This document shows, in pieces, positions 8,901-17,022 of a stretch of DNA of 27,545 bases. The stretch's first letter is position 1; the number at the start of each line of letters is the position of its first letter. The stretch is from Lingula anatina (Eukaryota > Brachiopoda > Lingulata > Lingulida > Lingulidae): contig NW_019775036.1 of assembly GCF_001039355.2 (NCBI RefSeq), positions 261,710 to 289,254 on the forward strand, in the 5' to 3' direction. Both the position numbers and the translations under genes were made by a program. A model generated the notes under the pieces. The model did not search any database, was not told the DNA's origin, and saw only the letters and a list, made by a program, of their open reading frames with translations.

Positions 8901-11900
8901 AACACAGTAAGCAGAAGAAAAGACAGAGCCCACAGCTAAAAATGAGAATTCTACTACATAGAAAACACCATCACCAGAATACCCATTTCATTGTTAGTAA
9001 TCATTTCCTTATATTCAGTGAAAAAATCATATTTTGATACCCTGTGCCACATTGTACATGCACGTACATCAAATAAAGTAGTTACAATACAGTGGAAAAT
9101 CACATACAGTATATACTTATATTCAACAGGCATCCCTTGGACTACATATTTTAACTTGTAGGATTTTTTTTCGTGTAAAATATCCATCATTCAAAATGAT
9201 GAAGTGTTCAATTGCAAGACAATTTATCACAGACTATTTAGCATATTGTATTACACAGCTACTGACTGAATGAAAAAGGCAATTGTATATTTTAAAAGAC
9301 ATTCGCTTTTTCAGGGATGGGAACAAAAAATTGTTAAAACAGAAGGAAAGTTTTTCCCTCCCTTAAATTTATCCACTTTTTATCATTTTTCATGAAATCA
9401 AACTTTCAAAATCATCTTTCATACAGAAAATATAATAAAACCCCAAATGAAGAAAAAGTCCCATCCCTGCTTAAAGTGCATGCAGTTTTTCCGATCTCCC
9501 CACCCACTCATATAAAGGAACTAAAAAGTGCAGTCAATTTCACATACCACTGTGAGAATTGGTAAATGTGTTCAATTTCTAACACATATTGCATGTAATA
9601 ATGCTTTTCTATGCATAATAATCACATATCTGCTCAAACACAGAGCTAAAATACTGGCAAATAAAAATTTTCTCATGAATATTATTTTGTAGTGCTACCC
9701 AGACTGAGAAATGTGCCTTTATTAATTTTACAAAAGAAAACATATAGAGACAGTAGAACATCTAAACAGTCTTCTTCCAAAGCAAAACTGATAAGCCGTG
9801 AAAGTAAAATTAGATAGCATTTAAGAAACCACCATTACCTCGTAATGTTTTCATGTGTGCTGCAGCAAGCCTGAGGATAGTCAGCTTATCTGGTTTGCGA
9901 GCAAGTGTGCTACATGCAGGGACCATATCACACAGTTCATTGACATATGTAGCCATCTTGCTACGTCTACGCCTCTCTATCTCACAATGGCTTTCCCTAC
10001 AAGAAAATTGACAGTGTTCCCCAAAATGCTCAGTATACTTAAAGAGACATGGCCAAGTTAAGGTGGCGGCTGAGAACCTGGGGGCCTTTTCAACTGAAAT
10101 GAAATGACTCAACTACCAGGACCATGCCCCTGAGCCCAACAAGTGTGCCCAATTTTCTGGACTCGCGAAGCTCCAATTTAGAATCGTGTGACTGTGCGTA
10201 GGCGTCAGCAAGATGACTGACATATGAGTATTATTGAACAAATACAATGCTCTCCATTTATATAATTAAGACATTGCAATTTCTGCCTGTTGAACTGTTT
10301 GCCATGGTCTTGGAAGTTGGGTTACAGAATACATAGCATGCATGCCTCACACCAGTTATACACAGTAGAACAAATGACAATTATGAAAGCAGACTGATCC
10401 CTGCCCTGTATACATCCTCGGAAGCCCCAGCAAGACTGCTCATGCACACAACCATAGTACAGGCCCTGGAACCACTGTACAGGTGCCACGTGATTACCTC
10501 GTAAAGTTTTCATGTACGAGCCCGCCATTCGCAGGATGGTCAGTTTATCGGGTTTACGGGCAAGGGAGCTGCATGATGGTATCATATCACACAGTTCCGA
10601 CATGTAGGCAGTCATTTTGTTACGCCGGCGTCGCTCAATTTCACAGTGGCTCTCTCTGGTGGGAAAAAACAGGTCAATGCAAAAGGTAAAATAAAAGGGT
10701 ATATCATGAATGCATGTATGACATGAACAAATCCTATTTCTTAAACATATCTGATCATAAAGGAACGAAAAGGTATATTTCATTCAAACTTATCAAAATT
10801 GTAGCTGGTGCATGCCTGAAAAAAAAAAAATGATAAAAGCTAGCATAAAATTCATATGAAGTAATCTACCAATGGCATATAACCAGACTGTACCACATCA
10901 CCTCTCATAAACATCACATCAAATGTCTGCACACAAATCTGGTCTCATTTTATCACACAAAATTTTCACCAAATACTTAAGAAGATTTTTTGTCTGACTG
11001 TGAAAAAAGTCATGTTAAAAAGTAATCAATTTTTCAATATTATGTTCAATTTGTTCTTGTTTTGACAACACAGTTCAATTTATCCCACGTTAGGGATTAG
11101 TCCTACCCAGTACCAGCCTTAGCTTTGACCCAGGGAAATACTGGTGGTTTTACAGTGCACATGTCCTCCTCCATATCACCAACTCCTCCTCTGCTATATA
11201 ACTTATATCTTCAATGCCTACAGTAAGTTCCTTAATGCCACATATAGCACCAGTCCTATAGCATTAACTCAGTGGACACAGAGCAAGTCTGAATACACTA
11301 TATTTGATGATTGCCCCTAAAGGGATCTATTAATGAACAGGATGGCACTGCATTCCCTGTACTCTTGAAGGTTAAATGCATACAATATGAAAATAATGAC
11401 CAAGGAGGGGGCACTAACAGTGCAACCATGTCATCAGTTTTTTTTCCTTTTTTGAATTAGATTTATATAATAATATCTTTGGATTTTTTCATTTTTTTTA
11501 ACAATATGGCAAAGTTAAATCAATTGTTGTTTATTTAATTAATCATAAAATAATACACTGAAATTGATGCAATGGAACAGAACAGAATATAGTCAAAACA
11601 CATCCAAATTTTGAAAATGACACAAAACTTTTATCAAATATTCAATAAAATCTGCAGTAAAACATGCAGCTGCAATAGATGTTCCACAAATGTGACTTTC
11701 TAAAAGTCTTCAAAACATTTTCCAAAGGATCCACATGGATTTAATTCACCATCCATTTAACAACTGACAGACTGAGCTTTACAAGGAAAAATTCCTCAGT
11801 GCCCTCCCTCGCCAAGTGCAGCGTCAGTGCTAATGTTTGATAGCTATGCCATCTCATGAATAAGTACAGCATTGGCTAGAATACAAAATAGTTCAAATAC

Positions 11901-14900
11901 ACAAATAAATTCCTTCTTTGAATATCAACAGTGCAACCTTCATATTCCTTAGGTTAAACTGTTTACATAATCGTATATATTTGAACACTCTTTCACTTTT
12001 CTCAAATTAATGCTTTAATAAAAAAAAAAAGCCTCTTACCTTTCAGTAAATTATATAAATACAATCAGTGCAAAAAATGCACTGTTAGTCATACCAAGTT
12101 GAACCTTATATTTAGACAATTTCACATAACACAAAATTGCACTTCACCTGGCAAATCTTTCCTTGTCAACTGTATCTTGGTCTCGTGAAAAACCTTGGCT
12201 ATCTTCATCGTCAGAGCTGAAGAGATTGCAGAAAACACTTAATTTAATTTAATAGCACTTATATGAAAATCCAGCATCACTTTAACTGTCACAATAATAA
12301 ATCAAACCTTTGGTATGTACCAATGTGTAGCTGATGATAAAGGCAAATGATACCTTTTCGTTCTTGAGCCTTACTTCACAACATTTATAACTTTCTAATG
12401 ATGGTTTTATTAAGAAAAAATGTTAATATTAAAATTTCATATCCATCCCTGTGCTAACCAATAAAAATAACAGAATCTGTATCAAACAATACATCCCCAT
12501 ACCACACTACTGAATAATTGCACTGTTTAATGATTTAGATTTTTGTCATAATTTGATAACAATAACTTAAATTTTGCTTAAGAAAAGATACCAACAAACT
12601 GTTAAGTGCTGCTATCTGGTGGCCAAAAAAGACATCTCTTACTTACCCTCCTCCAGATGCCCTCTTCCTCTTTTTGCCTCCATCTGAAAATAGGAAAAAT
12701 AAATTTTACTAATGGTGCAACTTTACAGTTTCCATTAATCAATAGTTGAAAATAATTGTTTTTTCTCTCTAATTTCTAATAGGGCAAATCTGTACAATAA
12801 CAATTTCATTCAATTTAGTAGTCCTCTTTATAGACTCTATGTTCTTTACATTGATTTTTATGCTATCAAAGTAAAATCTTTTGCAATCATTACCATTTCT
12901 ATAGTGCTTTCATCCAGCCATTGATTTATATTTTTCATTTATTTCAACATTTCTTTAAAAAATCTTTGGGTTGTCTTTAAGATAAATTAATCAAAATGAT
13001 TTAATATCAATTACAAACCAAGCATATCAAAATAAGAATGTGCATATTTTTCAAGATCAGAATCTGAGCATATTTGCAACAAATTACCTATATGAGTAAT
13101 ATAATAGTTAGCAAACCAATCCATCAGTCCTCAAATACAGTACCAGTTAATTTGTGAAAGCACTTACAACTGCAAATGATATCCATTTGCAAAATAAGTA
13201 ATCTGAATCCTATTCAATAAACCTGATGACCTATCTTATTACCTGGTCAATAGAAAACCATCAATTTTCCTAAATCACCATGGAAACCTGCCCTGACCTC
13301 ACGCTTCCACCCATATTATGATGATAGCATACTCATTCAATAATATAACTATAATAAGTATACAAATGTTCAAAATTGCTAGATTTACATTTACATACTA
13401 GTAAACAAAAACGTGAAACAATTTCTGATGTATCAGTTACTAAGAATTAAGTATCATATCAATAAGTTATGACGTCGGTTTTTCAAAGGGTAAGACATTT
13501 TCATATTCTGTACATGCTTATGACTACAACTTAAATCCTTGTCAAGGATTTAAACCTAGATTTATTTGAACAAAAGAAAAGTAGCCGATCATATCACTGG
13601 GTCTGGTACATCAGTGGCATCTCTATTTCACAATTTACACCTACTTATCACCAGGATCCCATCAAGGAAGAGTTATCACCCACTCATAGGACTATTATAG
13701 TTATAAATAAAGACAACAGAGGTGAAGTGATACATGCAATTTAGTCGAAAACAGGCTCCAAATGTCTGTAGCTGAAGCTGAATACATTTTTTGGAAGCGT
13801 CCCTTACTTTCTCTATTTTAAAAAACTTTCTTATCCTTAACTTTAAAAACCTTCTTGAAAATATCTGAACATGTGTGAGGGTTAACTGTAGGTATAACAA
13901 ATAGTGATACAATTTCAAAAGACAATATTTTAATGGTATTGCAATATTAGGTTTACTTTCTATTGAACAATCAAACTGGCTCCTACAACTAGGGAACAGA
14001 CGGGCTGCTTAAGATGCTTTCTTGGTAACATCCTTAAGACTTAATATGTTTTAGGTGACTGCATTAGACAACAATTATAAAATGCAATAAACTTAATGCA
14101 ATTTCTTTGGATCCCCTTTTCTATTTCGGTATTGATATCAATAAACAAGCAGAGTTATCTGAGCAGTGCATTTGTACAACCAGACATTTGTCCCCTGTGT
14201 TGTTTGAGTGCAATTAACCTAATTGTATACAGGCCTATAATTGACTTGTAATGACCTCTCAATGTACTGACCACCTGAGTGTAGAGAATATCCCATTATG
14301 TTAATTAGAGGCCAATTAGTTTTCAAAGGATTTTCTTAATATAACTAGATATGGATGGCAACATAGCATTTAGATTTTGAGCATGAAATTCAGAAATAGT
14401 TAAGGTACATCTCTATTTATGTTAATATGCTTGCAAATTCTGTCATATTAAATGTACTTATATTATTTTCACTCACATAATAAAAAATCTTAATTCTAAT
14501 TGAAAAAAAAAAAAAAATCCCATCTACCATCTATTTTCTGGTCAGTTAGCCAGAACAGACATCTTCAAGTGGCTGTTAAATCTTTTTAAAGAAATGAAAT
14601 TATTAACTGTGTTCAAAATTGAATTTCTAAATTAAGGAAAAAGGAAGAACTATATGCATCTGTTCACAAAGCCTATGGCAGATAAAGAGAATGGTCCGAT
14701 GAACATACATTTTTAGTATAAAATTGTATTTACCAGCTAATAAATGGAATGGTTTATCCATGACAACATTCAGAAAATACTCAGTGACCAATAGTTTTAC
14801 TTGTTTCTCTCCACATACAATTATTTTGACCAACAAAACTTAAACAAATACCAATGATAATGCCAAACACTAAAGCCATGACAAAGATGACCTGATTTAC

Positions 14901-15382
14901 CTACATTTCAAATAGGCAGGCAAAACAATTATTTTTAGGTAAAGCTTTTGGCAAATTTTATGTGATATGAAGAATCGATGTCTGCATTTTCACAGGGATT
15001 CTGTCCCTACTGACAACAAAGCAAAAGACCTGCCACAGAACACAAAGACTTTGACCACATTCAACACGTTTGCATCAACTCAATAAACACTGGAGTACCA
15101 GATTAATCAGGCATGACAACATTAAAACATTTTAGTGTGAACAACAAACGGACTTACAGTCAAAATAATACTGTTAAAAACAAATCACATAATTTTTATG
15201 CATTTGGAAAGATGCCTAAATAACAGCAGACCTATTTTGGCCAAGCGGCCTCAAACCACAAGAAATCTGGGTCCAGCAAACAAGGCCTCCGGCGCTATAA
15301 TAAAGGCAAATATATTGACTAGCTACCCTATATTCTTACCTAGAGCCCCTGGGGGCGCCGCTGAGGCAGCTGCCATACTCAT
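5803..15382 (-). CDS. ARNT: ARNT (aryl hydrocarbon receptor nuclear translocator), bHLH-PAS transcription factor, 3' end not in window
   Basis: ARNT is the common dimer partner of AhR, HIF-alpha, SIM and trachealess-type bHLH-PAS proteins and binds DNA in the nucleus. Ten coding exon positions join without a frame error: 15382-15340, 12683-12647, 12216-12148, one of two bHLH exons (10655-10498 or 9996-9839), 8217-8138, 7986-7894, 7506-7359, 6984-6790, 6466-6283 and 5909-5803. The total is 1114 nt, or 371 codons plus one base. Order of parts: short Ala/Pro N-terminus, basic NLS KKRKR at residues 18-22, acidic SDDED plus KERFAR, bHLH at residues 50-103, PAS-A at about 118-275, and the start of PAS-B at about 316-371. 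Diagnostic stretches include [43 protein letters not shown] and [11 protein letters not shown]; these separate ARNT from BMAL. The second half of PAS-B and the transactivation tail were not found leftward. Confidence 0.96.
6283..6466 (-). CDS. ARNT: ARNT coding exon 9 (PAS-A/PAS-B linker and PAS-B start)
   Basis: A 184-nt exon encoding a variable [11 protein letters not shown] segment, then [19 protein letters not shown] and [18 protein letters not shown], the start of PAS-B. Acceptor ttttatag; donor AAAG|gtacaa. Confidence 0.94.
6790..6984 (-). CDS. ARNT: ARNT coding exon 8 (PAS-A end)
   Basis: A 195-nt exon encoding [18 protein letters not shown] and, at its end, [14 protein letters not shown], which closes PAS-A. 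In between is a variable loop ([17 protein letters not shown]). The donor GCAG|gtaatt leaves in phase 1. Confidence 0.95.
7359..7506 (-). CDS. ARNT: ARNT coding exon 7 (PAS-A)
   Basis: A 148-nt exon encoding [16 protein letters not shown] and [21 protein letters not shown] is the usual PAS helix motif. The donor CAGT|gtaagg leaves in phase 1. Confidence 0.95.
7894..7986 (-). CDS. ARNT: ARNT coding exon 6 (PAS-A start)
   Basis: A 93-nt exon encoding [20 protein letters not shown] and [11 protein letters not shown], the first strands of PAS-A. Both ends are in phase 0. Confidence 0.95.
8138..8217 (-). CDS. ARNT: ARNT coding exon 5 (bHLH-PAS linker)
   Basis: An 80-nt exon encoding [16 protein letters not shown] and [10 protein letters not shown], nearly identical to vertebrate ARNT. 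The acceptor is ctcctag and the donor GGAG|gtaagt. It takes phase 1 from either bHLH exon and leaves in phase 0. Confidence 0.95.
8332..8379. repeat. GGCNNC hexamer minisatellite
   Basis: About eight consecutive hexamers such as ggcacc, ggcgac and ggcatc, in an otherwise AT-rich intron. It begins 46 bases after a single N at 8285. The repeat is open on both strands (Gly/Asp-rich or Ala/Val-rich), which is a by-product of the hexamer unit and not evidence of coding. Confidence 0.65.
8395..8424. repeat. 30-nt perfect inverted repeat
   Basis: tatgtacagacaca and tgtgtctgtacata are exact reverse complements separated by two bases. It lies directly after the GC-rich hexamer block and could be the hairpin end of an inserted element. 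Confidence 0.8.
9839..9996 (-). CDS. ARNT: ARNT bHLH exon, copy 2 (downstream, divergent type)
   Basis: A 158-nt exon with a weaker acceptor (caattttcttgtag|G) and donor CGAG|gtaatg, in the same phases as copy 1. It encodes [14 protein letters not shown], helix 1 [14 protein letters not shown], the same loop ARKPDK and helix 2 [14 protein letters not shown]. It differs from copy 1 at 12 of 54 residues, mostly conservative changes plus many synonymous ones, with no stop or frameshift. That pattern indicates an old duplication still under selection on protein. Confidence 0.95.
9997..10497 (-). other. 501-bp intron separating the two bHLH exons
   Basis: It lies between the donor of copy 1 and the acceptor of copy 2. 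It is long enough for ordinary splicing, so steric hindrance from a too-short intron is unlikely to enforce exclusivity. It would be the place to look for regulatory RNA structure; none is obvious by eye. Confidence 0.75.
10498..10655 (-). CDS. ARNT: ARNT bHLH exon, copy 1 (upstream, canonical type)
   Basis: A 158-nt exon with a strong acceptor (ttttttcccaccag|A) and donor CGAG|gtaatc, entering in phase 2 and leaving in phase 1. It encodes the whole bHLH: basic region [14 protein letters not shown], helix 1 [14 protein letters not shown], loop ARKPDK and helix 2 [20 protein letters not shown] and ILRMA match vertebrate ARNT, so this copy looks like the ancestral type. It is one of a tandem pair of equal length. 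Confidence 0.95.
10656..12147 (-). other. ARNT intron 3 (about 1.5 kb)
   Basis: The intron before the bHLH exon cluster. I looked for a third bHLH-like copy and found none. Several T- and A-rich runs are present, but no gene or recognised element. Confidence 0.7.
12148..12216 (-). CDS. ARNT: ARNT coding exon 3
   Basis: A 69-nt exon encoding an acidic SDDEDSQGF stretch followed by DKERFA and the first two bases of an Arg codon. Vertebrate ARNT has the same acidic-then-KERFAR organisation just before bHLH. The donor CCAG|gtgaag ends in phase 2, which both bHLH exons accept. Confidence 0.9.
12647..12683 (-). CDS. ARNT: ARNT coding exon 2 (nuclear localisation signal)
   Basis: A 37-nt exon between ctattttcag and gtaagt. 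It encodes [12 protein letters not shown], a basic nuclear localisation signal at the position where ARNT proteins carry one. Enters in phase 1 and leaves in phase 2. Confidence 0.85.
12684..15339 (-). other. ARNT intron 1 (about 2.7 kb)
   Basis: An AT-rich GT-AG intron. The ORFs on either strand here lack protein-like composition. A perfect 23-nt inverted repeat with a 1-nt centre (ttaaatccttg / caaggatttaa) lies at 13531-13553, and an A-rich run is at about 14503-14517. No transposon or RNA gene was recognised. Confidence 0.7.
15340..15382 (-). CDS. ARNT: ARNT coding exon 1
   Basis: It starts at ATG 15382-15380 (a second in-frame ATG follows two codons later) and encodes [14 protein letters not shown] plus one base. 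The donor is CTAG|gtaaga. An Ala-rich start is typical of ARNT. The 5' UTR would extend into the shared promoter. Confidence 0.82.
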
Positions 15383-15679
15383 GGATAACCTGATAGCACA
15401 ATAAAGCTTTGGAGTTGTTGTTATTCAGCTGGACCACGTATTACTTCGCCAAGTTCCTGGTTATTTTGCTTCCTTGATCCCGAAATATTGTAAGACAACA
15501 ATAATTCCTCCTCGAACGTACCATGCGAGAATATGCGAGATGTAGAACAACGCATGCCCTGTTGCTACAATTGACTAACTTCCGGGCAGACTGCCGAGAT
15601 TGAGCTGAGGCTGATCGGTTACAAAAGTTTACAGTTTTTGTTGCTGAAGTTTGATGTGTTGGGTATGATAGCTTAAAAC
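15383..15679. promoter_or_regulatory. Putative bidirectional promoter between ARNT and Homer
   Basis: Only 297 bp separate the two divergent start codons. The segment holds a good ETS/GABP motif (acttccggg, 15578-15586) and several NRF-1-like half sites (catgcg and gcatgcc at about 15522-15557). Both classes are frequent in shared housekeeping promoters. No TATA box was seen for either gene. The transcription start sites themselves cannot be located from sequence. Confidence 0.6.
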
Positions 15680-15684
15680 ATGGG
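15680..15684 (+). CDS. HOMER: Homer coding exon 1 (five coding bases, ATGGG)
   Basis: ATGGG is followed by a consensus donor gtaagt. Spliced to exon 2 it gives MGEQPI, the start of Homer proteins across animals. Its place in the shared promoter region, with an in-frame stop just upstream, makes it the likely main start even though the coding part is tiny. Confidence 0.82.
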
Positions 15685-16960
15685 GTAAGTTTGTCAGTTG
15701 CCGCTGCTGGTTGACAGCAAATATAAGTAGCGATAGTTACTGCAGACGCCAGTCAATTTATTATGTGTGAATTTCCAAATTCCATTCATTTTATCAAAAA
15801 TCAAAACAAAACATTGCTACAGTCACTGAGTCAGACCTCAGCAAATATTGAAATACTGCCAAACTTAAAGTTTGTATAACTACACTTTGGCATTATTACA
15901 CTTTGGCAATTTTAAACACGATGTTATATAAAGTTAACATTTGCTGTATACTGTATATCATGTTTCTGGATTGCCTACTCTTCTTGCCACAGCTTATAAT
16001 CGAAGTAAGGAGAAATATTTACTTGCATACCGGTAGATGAGAAAAGTGGAAATGATTGTCAGCCACATTATATCAGTATCTCTCAGACCCCAGCACCAAT
16101 GCACGTATATTCCTGAAGGTACGGGGGGGGGGGGGGGGGGGGGGGGGGGACAAGGGAAAAGGAAAAAAATGGAAANNNNNNNNNNNNNNNNNNNNNNNNN
16201 NNNNNNNNNNNNNNNNNNNNNNNNNNNNNNNNNNNNNNNNNNNNNNNNNNNNNNNNNNNNNNNNNNNNNNNNNNNNNNNNNNNNNNNNNNNNNNNNNNNN
16301 NNNNNNNNNNNNNNNNNNNNNNNNNNNNNNNNNNNNNNNNNNNNNNNNNNNNNNNNNNNNNNNNNNNNNNNNNNNNNNNNNNNNNNNNNNNNNNNNNNNN
16401 NNNNNNNNNNNNNNNNNNNNNNNNNNNNNNNNNNNNNNNNNNNNNNNNNNNNNNNNNNNNNNNNNNNNNNNNNNNNNNNNNNNNNNNNNNNNNNNNNNNN
16501 NNNNNNNNNNNNNNNNNNNNNNNNNNNNNNNNNNNNNNNNNNNNNNNNNNNNNNNNNNNNNNNNNNNNNNNNNNNNNNNNNNNNNNNNNNNNNNNNNNNN
16601 NNNNNNNNNNNNNNNNNNNNNNNNNNNNNNNNNNNNNNNNNNNNNNNNNNNNNNNNNNNNNNNNNNNNNNNNNNNNNNNNNNNNNNNNNNNNNNNNNNNN
16701 NNNNNNNNNNNNNNNNNNNNNNNGGGGGGGGGGGGGGGGGGGGGGAGGGGGGGGGACTAATGGTAAAGTGAAAAATGTGAAAGTTATGGGGCGGAGTGTT
16801 CCAAAAGTACCAAAAAAAAAATGGTGCTAAAGTGAATTATATTGGACAACTTCATCCCCCTTTTAGAATCCATTTCCTGCCCAATACCTGACTGCTGGGC
16901 TGTAAATCAATGTTTGCCGATCCTAATGCTTGAGCTTTCAAAAATAAGAAAAAAAAAAAG

Positions 16961-17022
<62 letters not shown>

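Larger units (their letters stand above)
8218..9838 (-). other. ARNT intron after the bHLH exons (about 1.6 kb)
   Basis: The intron joining either bHLH exon to the next exon. Apart from the GC-rich island near its 3' end (8332-8424) and an N at 8285, it is AT-rich with no gene seen on either strand. Confidence 0.75.

Noticed and set aside
9839-10655. The two bHLH exons as uncollapsed haplotypes or a recent assembly duplication
   Set aside because: They differ at 12 of 54 residues and many silent sites, have unrelated flanking introns, and each has intact splice sites in the same phases. Allelic copies would be far more alike.
13676-14836. Minus-strand ORFs of 69-80 codons in ARNT intron 1
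   Set aside because: Composition is like random AT-rich DNA, with no splice context or family resemblance.
5803-15382. BMAL/cycle instead of ARNT
   Set aside because: BMAL has a different bHLH and linker; this protein carries the ARNT hallmarks [25 protein letters not shown] and [16 protein letters not shown].
16037-16771. ORFs spanning the gap with poly-Gly
   Set aside because: They consist of undetermined bases and a poly-G run.
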